In this document: in pieces, positions 34,981 to 43,356 of the stretch
How the letters are laid out: each line of letters opens with the position of its first letter
How positions within the stretch are numbered: position 1 is the first letter of the stretch
Assembly: GCF_009793335.1 (NCBI RefSeq)
Contig: NZ_WING01000001.1
Coordinates: 806,001 to 870,000, forward strand
DNA length: 64,000 bases
Direction of reading: 5' to 3'
From: Actinomadura sp. J1-007
Lineage (GTDB): Bacteria > Actinomycetota > Actinomycetes > Streptosporangiales > Streptosporangiaceae
Made by a program: the position numbers and the translations under genes
Notes under the pieces: generated by a model
Seen by the model: the letters and a program-made list of their open reading frames with translations, nothing else
What the model was told of the DNA's origin: nothing
Database searches by the model: none

Positions 34981-36357
34981 CTACGCCGGACGCCGGTCGG
35001 TCCAGCCCTCGACGGCCTCCAGCTGCGCGGCCAGCGAGATGATCGTCGCCTCGTCCGAGTCGTGCCCGAGGAGCTGGGCCCCGATGGGCAGCCCGCTCCG
35101 GCTGAACCCGGCCGGCACGTTCACCCCCGGCCACCCGAGGACGTTCCACGTCCAGGCGTACGGGCAGGCGGCGGCGGACCCCGACTGCGTCCGCTGGTAC
35201 CCCGCCCCGTCGAACGCCCCGACCCTCAGCGGAAGCCGAGCGGTCGTCGGCGTCAGCACCACGTCCGCGACCTGGAAGATCCGCCCGACGCGCCTGCGCA
35301 GCCCCGGGTCCATCCGCTTCGCCAGCGGCAGCAGCCGCCTCCCCACCAGCCGTCCGATGCGGGCCTCGACCTCCGTCCGCCGCTCGGGCCGCGGGTCGTT
35401 CATCATGTCGAGCCGGTCGGCCACCCCGGACGTCCCCCGCGGGACCAATCCCAGCCCGACCAGCCCGTAGTCCGGATCGGCCGGGAACACCTTGTGCCCC
35501 AGCGACGTGAGCCGCCGCGCGATCCGTTCGACCGCCGCCCGGATCTCGGGATCGAGCCGCCCGCTCACCCCGAACGCGGTCCTGAACGACACGGCGACCC
35601 TCAGCCGCCCAGGATCGCGCCTCGCCGCCTCCGCGAAAGGCGTCACCGGCGGATCAAGCTGATAGACGTCCTCCGGATGGCTCCCCGTCAGCACGTCCAG
35701 CAGCAGAGCCGCGTCCCCGACACTGCGCGCGATGGGCCCCCACACCGTGATCCCGTTGAACGGGTCGGTGTGCGGGAACCCCGACACCCGTCCCCGCTGC
35801 GGCTTGATCCCGACCAGTCCCGTCCAGGCGGCGGGGATCCGGATCGACCCGGCCCCGTCCGACCCCACGGCCGCCGCGACCATCCCCGCCGCGACGGCCG
35901 CCGCCGAGCCGCCCGACGACCCGCCCGGCGAGTACGCCTCGTTCCACGGATTGCGCGCGGCCCCGTACCCGGCCGACTCGCTGAACGGCCAGAGCCCGAC
36001 CTCGCACGTCGTGGTCTTCCCCACGATCACGGCCCCGGCGGCCCGCAGCCTCCGCACGACCTCCGCGTCCCGCGCCGCCACCGGATGGTCGCCCCGCACC
36101 GCGAACGGCGTCGTCTCCCCCGCCAGATCGGTGTCGTCCTTGATGGCGACGGGCACCCCCAGCAGCGGCAGCCGCTCCCCCTCCGCCAGCCGCTTGTCGG
36201 CCCGCCGCGCCTCCTCCAACGCGGCGTCCGCCCGCACGACCCGGAACGCGCCCAGCGATGCCTTGTGCTCGATCCGCTCCAGCGACGCCGAGACCATCTC
36301 CACCGAGGAGACCTCTCCCCTGGCCAGCAACCCCGCCTGCTCCGCGAGCCCGTCCAT
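34981..36357 (-). CDS. Amidase-signature family hydrolase
   Basis: A 458-residue amidase that hydrolyses an acid amide to the free acid. The Ser-Ser-Lys triad is visible: Lys73 (AIKDD), the cis-Ser in GGSSGGS (145-151), and nucleophile Ser171 (SDGAGSIRIPA). Length and layout fit the AS family. ATG 36357 follows AGAGGTG. It is divergent from a TetR gene, with a perfect 20-bp palindrome in between, so it is probably the regulator's target. It could feed the downstream acyl-CoA ligases with acids, which is inference. Confidence 0.9.
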   Translation of the reverse strand: MDGLAEQAGLLARGEVSSVEMVSASLERIEHKASLGAFRVVRADAALEEARRADKRLAEGERLPLLGVPVAIKDDTDLAGETTPFAVRGDHPVAARDAEVVRRLRAAGAVIVGKTTTCEVGLWPFSESAGYGAARNPWNEAYSPGGSSGGSAAAVAAGMVAAAVGSDGAGSIRIPAAWTGLVGIKPQRGRVSGFPHTDPFNGITVWGPIARSVGDAALLLDVLTGSHPEDVYQLDPPVTPFAEAARRDPGRLRVAVSFRTAFGVSGRLDPEIRAAVERIARRLTSLGHKVFPADPDYGLVGLGLVPRGTSGVADRLDMMNDPRPERRTEVEARIGRLVGRRLLPLAKRMDPGLRRRVGRIFQVADVVLTPTTARLPLRVGAFDGAGYQRTQSGSAAACPYAWTWNVLGWPGVNVPAGFSRSGLPIGAQLLGHDSDEATIISLAAQLEAVEGWTDRRPA

Positions 36358-36368
36358 CGCCACACCTC

Positions 36369-36388
36369 TCGTTCGTTCGAACGAACGA
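36369..36388. promoter_or_regulatory. Perfect 20-bp palindromic operator
   Basis: TCGTTCGTTCGAACGAACGA is fully self-complementary and sits between the amidase (12 bp from its start) and the divergent TetR gene (35 bp away). It is the expected form and position of that TetR protein's binding site. Confidence 0.8.
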
Positions 36389-36423
36389 TAGACCGCGCGG
36401 CGTACCCCCGCAATACTGGCCGG

Positions 36424-36977
36424 GTGACCCGAGACCGCATCCTGGAGGCCGCCCTCCGCCTGATCGGCGAGAGGGGCGTCGGCGCCGTGACCAACCGCGC
36501 CGTCGCCAAGGCCGCCGGCGTCTCGCTGGGCTCCCTCACCTACCACTTCCCGAGCCAGAGCGACCTGCTCCGCGAGGCGCTCCAGACGTTCGTGGACGCC
36601 GAGATCGCCCGCATCACGGCCCGCATCGCCACCCTCCGCGACGCGAACCCCACCCCGACCAGGCCGCCGACGAGGTCGAGAAGGCCATCGCCGAGTTCGC
36701 CCACGGCCCCGAGCAGATCGCCAACCTGGAACTCCACCTGCACGCCGCCCGCGACCCCGAGGTCCAGGCCACCTCGGCCCGCTCCGTCGAGGCGTACGAC
36801 CGCCTGGCGACCGCCGTCCTCACCGCCCTCGGCATCCCCGACGCCGAGTCGCACGCCCCCGCCGCCGTGGCCCTCCTCTACGGCCTGGCCGTCCGCCGCC
36901 TGGCCACCGGCGACACGTCCGCCACCGGCACCGCCGACGCGTTCCGCCTCCTCCTCCGCGGCGCCCTCCCGAGATAA
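36424..36977 (+). CDS. TetR-family regulator (one-base frame break near 36656)
   Basis: A repressor of about 184 residues. The N-terminal helix-turn-helix (GVGAVTNRAVAKAAGVSLGSLTYHF) ends in the usual Tyr-His-Phe. The ligand domain starts in one frame (RIATLRDANPTP) and continues in another (DQAADEVEKAIAEFAHGPEQIANLELHLHAARDPEV). One added base in the CCCC run near 36656 joins them. GTG 36424 has no clear ribosome site; a leaderless mRNA is possible. Divergent from the amidase across a perfect palindrome, so it likely represses both genes. Conserved on both sides of the break, so probably intact in the cell. Confidence 0.82.
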
Positions 36978-37726
36978 GCCTCCGGCCCGCACGGCCCCAG
37001 AGCGGGGTTGCAAGGCCGTACGGGCCGAAAACCTGTCTCATTCAGGAACCTCAGTCGGAACCTCAGCCGACGCTCACAAAGCTCTCCACCCACCACCTCC
37101 GCCGTATCTCCAACATGACCCCCTCAACCTAGAACGCCCCAACACCCCCACCCCCACCCTTAACCCTCACTTAGGGAACCGCTGAGCCACCCTTATTCAG
37201 GCACCGTCCGGGGCCATCCGGGGAAGTCGCATGCCGAGCCGCTGACCTGCACGAACAAGAGTAGGAGCCCGGGAACCAGTCCGGCTCAGTCGGCCCCTGT
37301 CGCCCTAGGCCGAGAGGCATTGGCTCCCGAGACTGGCTCCCTGGCTCCTCCAACCAGCGGCATAGCCGCTTCATTGCCTACAGATCACCGGCGCCGCGAT
37401 GATCGCCATGGAGAACGGCAAGGTCAACCAACAGCCCCTCGCCGACTACGAAGTCACCATCTAGGCGACTTCACTGGAACGCAACTCGCGATCACAGTCC
37501 TCATGCTCACCGAGCGCCTCACCAACCAGGCGGAGGCTGCTCAAGGGGATTGAAGCCTCCTACCAGGGAGGAGGTGCAGCGCAGACACTCTCCGAGGCCC
37601 ATCCCTACCGCTCCAGGTGAGTAGTTCTGCCGAGACCGGAACCCTGCCAACACTAGCCCTGCGCGAGCAAGCGGATGATTGTATCTTGGGATGGTACGAC
37701 GATCGCGGGGCGCAAGGGAAAGACGC
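36978..37726. other. Gene-poor boundary of accessory segment
   Basis: GC content falls here. I see short decayed coding pieces, for example an unidentified C-terminus AMIAMENGKVNQQPLADYEVTI ending at 37464 and another ending in LSEAHPYRSR at 37620, but no complete gene. GGAACCTCAG is directly repeated near 37046-37067. A TGTATCTT sequence at 37679-37686 may be the -10 for the next gene. No tRNA or attachment repeat could be confirmed. Confidence 0.4.
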
Positions 37727-39829
37727 ATGACTAATTGGCTTGGCACAGAGTGGGAGTCATACTGCCTCTCACTTCTCAGAAGGCAATACGGTCTTGAAAA
37801 TGTGCAGGTGGTTCCTTCGCGACATGGCGGCGATCTTGGGATTGAGGCGTTCACCTTTACCGGAATCGCAATCCAATGCTACGCCCCAATAAGTGAGACA
37901 ACCGCGCAAGATAGGTATGAAAAGCAGCGAGATAAGCTGACTGAAGACCTATGCAAGCTGGAAAAGTATCGCATAGAACTTGCCGAGATACTAGGCAATG
38001 CACCAATTCGTCACTATTTGTTCATGGTCCCAGCGCTTGACTCTCGCAAGATTGTCAAACATGCTCAGCGCAAAAGTCGTGAATATCGAGCAAAGAATCT
38101 CTCATTCCTGGATGATTCGTTCACCGTAACGGTAGTGACAGATGAAGCGTTTTCCGACGTCCGAGGACAAGTCACCAAGGAAGATATTGCCCTCGCCGGC
38201 CTACACAGAACAGGCGCGGTCCTCGTCGCCGATTTGAATGACATTGATCCCATTAGAAACTGCCGAATCCATCCCTCCCTAAGGTCTGAGGATAAATCGC
38301 CGCTACCGCCTTATGTCGCTCGGACCATTGATAGCAACCTAGATCAAGCGATCAAACAGGGCGGCTTCGTCATCGTGGAAGGAAATTCTGCATCGGGAAA
38401 GTCTCGAACAGCCTTTGAAGCACTTAAGCGTTTCCGAGACACATGGCAATCAATAGTAATACCTAGGGACGGTAACGCCCTTAGGAGGTACGTTGAGTCG
38501 GGTGGAAGGCTTCGCCGTGCAGCAATTTGGCTCGACGACTTGGAGCGGTTTCTAACTCCCGACGGCCTGGACGATTCCTTGATAGGTGCCATAGCCCGCG
38601 CCGAGGGAAACAAAGTTCTAATCTTGGCCACGCTTCGCGCTCAGGCAAAAAGTGCTCTATATATGAGCGGTGGATTGCCTCAGTCGTCCAATGTCGTCAT
38701 AGGTGCCCAACGAGCGATCGAGGCATCAACCACAGTGCGCTTAGGGCGCCATCTAGATAAGAGCGAGATAGCTACTGCTCGACGCCTGACATCGGACTCG
38801 CGAGTTGCCGCAGCGCTGCACAATGAGACAGGCGCAGGGTTCGCAGAGTATCTGGCTGCTGGTCCTGCTGCAGTCGACCGCTGGCTTTCTGGCTTGCATG
38901 GCGGTTGTGAACTTGGGGCCTCTCTAGTCTCCGCCGCCGTTGATATACGTCTTGCTGGATACATCTCCCCCGTCCCAAGGGTTTGGCTAGAGCAAGCTTT
39001 TTCAGCCTACCTAGACCCCCGCCTTTTGGCACGCACGACCCGCATCGATCTGGACGAGGCACTTCAATGGGCTACCGAAGAAGTACAAGGAGCCAGTTCG
39101 TGTCTTATTCCGTGCGGCGACGAGACCTATATTGCCTTCGACTATCTACTCGAGCACAGGCAGGGAAATAGCGAGGCGGTCACAACCGAGGACGACCCTA
39201 CCGGATTTACGTCGACACTGAGCATCTTCAAAGAGATCCCAGAACAGATCTGGCATGAAGTTTTGTGTCAGATGTCGATTGACGATCCACACTTCTTCGG
39301 CTGCGCATGCATCGGAATTCTTGCCGGCCACCCAATTCTACAGATTCTGATGCGACAGTGGGCCAAGAAAGGACAGCTGCCCGACGTCAGTGAACTACAG
39401 ATAGTTTCTCTTGTCCGCACTTGCCTAGCCATTAACTTCTGCGTCGCCTGCATGGCAACCATGCTGGAACTGGACATTACTCGAGTTCTGGTTGAGTTGG
39501 TACAGGCGCTACCACATAGGAACACCGAAGATGCTCTCGACCTCGATTCCAGAACGGTAGACACTCTACTCGCTTTGGCTGCTTTTGCTAAAGACGGGCG
39601 CCCAGACCAGGAAGGCACAGCAGTTCAACAAGCGAGCAAATCCATCTCTTCCATGGAGATTCGCGCTTTTGCAACTGATATGACTGAAGTCGGCCTTACA
39701 CTGGGTGGCTATATATGGATGCGAGTAGCGGCTAGTCGGGGGGACGAGCAGGCTCGGGCAATGGTTGATAAACTGCCTCCACCAGAAGGATTCCATGACT
39801 TAGAAGACGATGATTCTCAAGTGCTCTGA
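37727..39829 (+). CDS. Candidate defence NTPase with Mrr-like N-terminal domain
   Basis: A 700-residue protein of about 50% GC in a 73% GC genome. Residues 1-60 resemble the Mrr-type restriction-endonuclease core: GTEWESY helix, GGDLGIE (Asp36, Glu40) and IAIQCY (Gln50), where the usual QxK lysine is Tyr52. Residues 210-310 are a P-loop ATPase: Walker A GNSASGKS (219-226), Walker B AAIWLDDLE (Asp270, Asp271), sensor-like VLILATLRAQ. The rest is alpha-helical without clear repeats. This layout, effector then STAND/AAA-like switch then sensor, is that of single-gene antiphage proteins. ATG 37727 starts the conserved text. It stands alone beside decayed mobile DNA. Defence role is inferred. Confidence 0.7.
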   Translation: MTNWLGTEWESYCLSLLRRQYGLENVQVVPSRHGGDLGIEAFTFTGIAIQCYAPISETTAQDRYEKQRDKLTEDLCKLEKYRIELAEILGNAPIRHYLFMVPALDSRKIVKHAQRKSREYRAKNLSFLDDSFTVTVVTDEAFSDVRGQVTKEDIALAGLHRTGAVLVADLNDIDPIRNCRIHPSLRSEDKSPLPPYVARTIDSNLDQAIKQGGFVIVEGNSASGKSRTAFEALKRFRDTWQSIVIPRDGNALRRYVESGGRLRRAAIWLDDLERFLTPDGLDDSLIGAIARAEGNKVLILATLRAQAKSALYMSGGLPQSSNVVIGAQRAIEASTTVRLGRHLDKSEIATARRLTSDSRVAAALHNETGAGFAEYLAAGPAAVDRWLSGLHGGCELGASLVSAAVDIRLAGYISPVPRVWLEQAFSAYLDPRLLARTTRIDLDEALQWATEEVQGASSCLIPCGDETYIAFDYLLEHRQGNSEAVTTEDDPTGFTSTLSIFKEIPEQIWHEVLCQMSIDDPHFFGCACIGILAGHPILQILMRQWAKKGQLPDVSELQIVSLVRTCLAINFCVACMATMLELDITRVLVELVQALPHRNTEDALDLDSRTVDTLLALAAFAKDGRPDQEGTAVQQASKSISSMEIRAFATDMTEVGLTLGGYIWMRVAASRGDEQARAMVDKLPPPEGFHDLEDDDSQVL

Positions 39830-39856
39830 TTGATTATAAGCACTTCCTTCTTCTTT
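39819..39856 (+). terminator. Rho-independent terminator after defence NTPase gene
   Basis: AAGTGCT (39819-39825) pairs with AGCACTT (39839-39845) around a 13-nt loop that contains the stop codon, followed by the T-rich CCTTCTTCTTT. A classical low-GC terminator is foreign to this genome's style and supports transfer of the gene as a unit. Confidence 0.55.
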
Positions 39857-39956
39857 GAGGGAAAGTGAGTAGAGTCGCGGTCGGTGACAACGCAAAGAAG
39901 GCACCTGATGAGATGGCAGAAGTGCTCTCCAGAGTGCTCCGGACATGTAGTTTTTT

Positions 39957-40627
39957 TTACGCAATAGCCCCTATCCAGATTCGATCGAAGCTGTGGTGGT
40001 AGGTGGCGGCCATGTCGGTGGGTTGCGTGCTGCGGAGGTGGAGTACGGGGGCGTGGGATGCGGGGATGCCGTAGGCGTGGGGTTGATCAAGAGGTCGTCG
40101 TCGGCTCGGTAGATGGAGTTGTAGAGCACAGTGTCGTGTAGGCGGATCTCTACGTTGTCGAGGTCGCGCAGGGGTTCGTAGAGGACGAGGGCGTTGCGGA
40201 TCTTGGCTGCCAGGGAGTCTCCTACGCCCTCGTCTGCGCCTCGTTCTGAGATGCGAGGGCCGTCTGGGTTGCCGAGGAGGATGCGGACGGTGACGCCGTC
40301 TCGGGCCTTGTCGGCGATGGTTCGCATGACGCCTTGGTCTTCGGCGAGGAAGAGGCCGGCGTAGGCGAGGATGCCGATCTCGTGGCGTGCGCTGGCGAAG
40401 TGGTGTTGCCAGACGGCTCGGGGGACGGCCCAGCGGTGCGGGTAGGTGGCGAGGATCTGGGCGCCCGGTGGTTCGGGGAGCGGGCGCGGTGCGGAGAGCT
40501 GGGGCCACAGGTCGTCTGCGGTGTGGTCCAGGAGGGCACAGAGGGTCGCTCGGTGGCGGGGGTAGGGTGGCGCCACAGACCATGGCGACGATGTAACCGG
40601 GCCATACGGGCACGCCTGGACGAACAA
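39957..40627 (-). pseudogene. Truncated DUF5919-type regulator (N-terminal HTH missing, frame break near 40080)
   Basis: The remaining part encodes the ligand/effector domain DUF5919 seen at the C-terminus of XRE-type actinobacterial regulators: EIGILAYAGLFLAEDQGVMRTIADKA, GVTVRILLGNPDG, NVEIRLHDTVLYNSIYRADDDLLIN, then HAYGIPASHAPVLHLR in another frame. One added base in the G run near 40080 joins the last two. Upstream, where the helix-turn-helix should be, only the tail PYPRHRATLCALLDHTADDLWP survives, and beyond 40627 the text is unrelated. The loss of the DNA-binding domain indicates a true remnant. No ribosome site found. Confidence 0.7.
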
Positions 40628-40676
40628 CTGTGCTGCGCAGCCTCAGCCGGCGACCACCGCGAGGACTCCGGTAACA

Positions 40677-40698
40677 GAATCGTCGGCACCGACGATTC
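40677..40698. promoter_or_regulatory. 22-bp perfect inverted repeat
   Basis: GAATCGTCGG and CCGACGATTC form perfect arms around a 2-nt spacer. It lies between the truncated regulator and the next gene fragment and could be a surviving operator or the end of a small mobile element. Confidence 0.45.
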
Positions 40699-40752
40699 TC
40701 CGGACGCTGGCCCACGACCTCAGCGCCGCCAACGGAGAGGAGAACCCGTAGA

Positions 40753-41014
40753 CATCACGTACGTACAGACTTCGAGGAAGAAGGCCGTCGCCCTTACCGG
40801 GTCACAGGTCGCGGAGGACAGCGCGTCCTACATGGTTCAGGTTCGAGGCCAGTTCGATGGAGCTGTGGCGAGTCGACCTCAGGGGCAGAACGCGCCACAC
40901 GGGAACACGCTGACCCTGGTCGTGAATTCGAGCGACGGAACTATCAGTGACTGGGGCATCTCCAACACCCAGGCCCCGTTGGCCCAACTCGGCCGACCGA
41001 GCGTGATCAAGTAA
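40753..41014 (+). pseudogene. C-terminal fragment of an unidentified exported protein
   Basis: About 87 codons end in a stop at 41014 and read like a beta-rich extracellular domain (SASYMVQVRGQFDGAVASRPQGQ ... TLTLVVNSSDGTISDWGISN). No start codon with a ribosome site and no signal peptide are found upstream. I take it as the 3' remnant of a secreted or lipid-anchored protein. GC is lower than average. Confidence 0.5.
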
Positions 41015-41037
41015 CCCGTCGAGCACACCGGGATGAG

Positions 41038-41070
41038 ACTTGGGGGCGCTCGTAACCGAGTCCCCCAGGT
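41038..41070. terminator. Hairpin between convergent accessory genes
   Basis: ACTTGGGGG (41038-41046) pairs with CCCCCAGGT (41062-41070), one G-U pair and a 15-nt loop, directly after the fragment and before the stop of the next minus-strand gene. Confidence 0.5.
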
Positions 41071-41646
41071 TCACATCAGATTCGATGCTCTGATGATGTC
41101 CAGATCGGTTGACGTCGACCGATAGGAACCACGCAGTGTTCCATTGGATACGAAGCGGCATCCGTTGATGCGCGTCAACACTCTGAGGTCCGGCTCGTCG
41201 GCAAATTGAGCAATGAACATGATTTGCTGCTGCTGTCCCAGGAGTGGGCAGCCGCTTACGACTTCACGCACAGGCTCCCCGAGCACCCGCACTACGCTCG
41301 CCACGTCATCCTGCGGGACAACATGGCGCTTTCGAAGCCTGACCTTCGAACTAACCCCGCCGTCGCTCTTGTAGAAACAAGCGAAAACCCTTCGAGGTTT
41401 CCCTGGAATCATTCTCCGTTCGTCAGTGGAACGATACTCGTCCTGTCTACTGGCCCGCCCAGGTTGAGGTGGATAGGTGGGACAAGGGCTGGCATTCAGC
41501 GTCGAAGGCTTACCCGTGAAAGTGACAGCGAAGGCAATCGATACCAATACAACGGCACCGGCCACGAGAAGAACAGCCTGCGGCAAGGACTTACACGGAC
41601 GGCGTATATGATCATAACGACCTGCCGACTGGCCAGCCCGTTCCAT
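41071..41646 (-). CDS. Membrane-anchored hypothetical protein
   Basis: A 191-residue protein with one N-terminal membrane helix (QAVLLVAGAVVLVSIAFAVTF, about residues 24-44) and an extracytoplasmic domain with four or five cysteines (PCPTYPP, ACFYKSD, SGCPLL, INGCRF), likely disulfide-linked. No family recognised. ATG 41646 follows AGGAGAG; a longer in-frame read lacks a ribosome site and a signal. It lies inside the low-GC accessory segment next to a decayed transposase. Codon usage is mixed. Confidence 0.6.
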   Translation of the reverse strand: MERAGQSAGRYDHIRRPCKSLPQAVLLVAGAVVLVSIAFAVTFTGKPSTLNASPCPTYPPQPGRASRQDEYRSTDERRMIPGKPRRVFACFYKSDGGVSSKVRLRKRHVVPQDDVASVVRVLGEPVREVVSGCPLLGQQQQIMFIAQFADEPDLRVLTRINGCRFVSNGTLRGSYRSTSTDLDIIRASNLM

Positions 41647-41942
41647 GCTTGGCTCTCTCCTGGAGAACAACGTCCCACCTGCGTGTTCCGTTGTCGAGGA
41701 TGTGGGATTGCACAGCCAGGCTACGACACAACGGGTTACTCGGTTGCGAATATGCCTCGATTTAACATCTGACGAAGAGTCATTCCTGGCGTTTACCCTG
41801 GTAGACGCCGTAGGTGGCTCCTGTTCACGGGCCGTGCTCCACCGGCAGCATGGGAGCACCCTGAGTGCAGAGACGAGATCGCCCCCGTCTGCATGGTGGT
41901 ATTGCCCGTTCACCTCGGGGCCGTGGACCCCACCAGTCCTCG

Positions 41943-42450
41943 TTAGGCCCACCGCTCCTTAGTGGGAACGGCTTGGGTGTCGTCTCGCTTGGTGAGGCGG
42001 GGGTAGCGGATGAAGGCGGCTGTGATGCCGGCGAAGACCGGGAGATGCTCGGCCTTGCGTTCGTGGCGGCGGCGCGGCCAGCAGCGGCGATGGTTCGTCC
42101 ATGACACGATGCGTTCGACCACCCGGCGGTGCTGTGGGAGTCGGCTGGAGGTCTGGATACCGCGCCGGGACCGGACCGGCGCGCTCCCCTTCACCAGCGG
42201 TTCCAGCCCGAGCTTGTCATGAGTGCTGGCAGGATGCGGGCCCGTCAGCTCCCGCTTCGATGGCGCGGACGCTGACCGACTCGATCCCGTACCGCGACCA
42301 GTCCGGCTCCCCGGCCACGCCGTGCTCGTCCAGTAGGACCCGGTGCAGCTCGTCCACACCCGCACAGCGCTCCACTCGCTGAAGCGGCGGTGCCCCCTGC
42401 CAAGACGTCTTGAAGGGGAAGTAGCTTCGGTGTTCGTTCACCTGGGGGAA
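41943..42450 (-). pseudogene. IS5-family transposase remnant
   Basis: Two frames hold pieces of an IS5-type DDE transposase. The upstream piece is RVERCAGVDELHRVLLDEHG and WSRYGIESVSVRAIEAG, including the first catalytic Asp region (here Glu: IESVSVRA). The downstream piece is LEPLVKGSAPVRSRRG, then SSRLPQHRRVVERIVSWTNHRR, then AAFIRYPRLTK. The segment between SRRG and SSRL, about 25 residues including the second catalytic Asp, is deleted. It cannot be active. Terminal inverted repeats were not found. It shows that insertion sequences have visited this segment. Confidence 0.7.
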
Positions 42451-42493
42451 TGAGGAATCTGCGCGCGTGCTGTGGGCCAACGGTGGGGTGGGC

Positions 42494-43227
42494 TCAGGGG
42501 TGGAGGCGGGGGTGGAGTTGGCGGGCCAGGGTTGTTGCCAAGGGGCAGGAGTTGGACGGTTTGGTGGCGGTGTAGCCGACTATTCCTAGGGCTTTGCCGC
42601 CGGCTGTGCGGAAGGTGATCGTGCAGCCGCTGGTGGGTGGGTAGGGGTTGCCGGCGGGGGCTTGAGTGTCGTTCGCAGGCCGTGGGCGCCGAGGCCGATG
42701 GAGGGAGGCTGGAAGTCCTCGAAGCGCATGACTCCGCCGCCGGGGACCGTGAAGTTCCGGCAGGTGTTCTGGACCCTGCGCGCGAGTGCGGCGTTGATCT
42801 CGGATGCGGGGAGGCTGACGAGGAGTTGGGTCGCGGTTTCGCGGTCCGACTTGCGGAGCGTGATCGCTGCGGCGGGCGCGTGGGGAGTACGGGTGGCGTC
42901 GATTTCCCGGGCGGTGTCCTTGCACTTTTCGGGGACGATGCCGGGCAGCTCCATCGTGCTTGAGTGGTCGAGTTCGGCGAGAGGCCCCGAGTCGATGGGC
43001 TTGCCGAACTGGACGTCGCCATCGTCCAGGACGGCCCCTCGGAAGTTGCGGATGAGGGCTGCTCGCAGGGTGGCGGCGGAGATGGCGTTCCCTTGGGGAG
43101 ATGGCGTGCTCGGGGACGGGCTGCTCGGCGTGGCAACGGGGCGCTCCGGATCGTGGGAGCCGCAGCCCGCTAAGGCCGATCCGATCAGCAGGCAAGTCAC
43201 CACACTGGGAAACCAGGAGAACTTCAC
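42494..43227 (-). CDS. Lipoprotein of unknown function (one-base frame break near 42660)
   Basis: A lipoprotein of about 244 residues. Signal peptide VKFSWFPSVVTCLLIGSALAGC ends in lipobox LAGC. A Pro/Ser linker (ATPSSPSPSTPSPQ) leads to a soluble domain resembling actinobacterial sensor-like lipoproteins. Near 42660 the frame breaks between GLRTTLK and PAGNPYPPTSGCTITFR; one added base in the five-G run restores it, and the conserved end (GGKALGIVGYTATKPSNSC) follows. GTG 43227 has GGGAGG upstream. Function unknown. Confidence 0.65.
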
Positions 43228-43356
43228 GGGACGCCTCCCCCGCAGGGACAACGCCGACCTTAACGGCGGCGTCATTTCGGCAGCAAGAGCGAGGACGTCT
43301 GCAAAACGTGTGAACGGCGTCCGCGGCGCGTTGCAACGGGTCGGGGCACGTGGTCG

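Noticed and set aside
37000..37720. tRNA gene or attachment site at the accessory segment boundary
   Set aside because: No cloverleaf-capable sequence and no matching direct repeat at the other side were found by eye.
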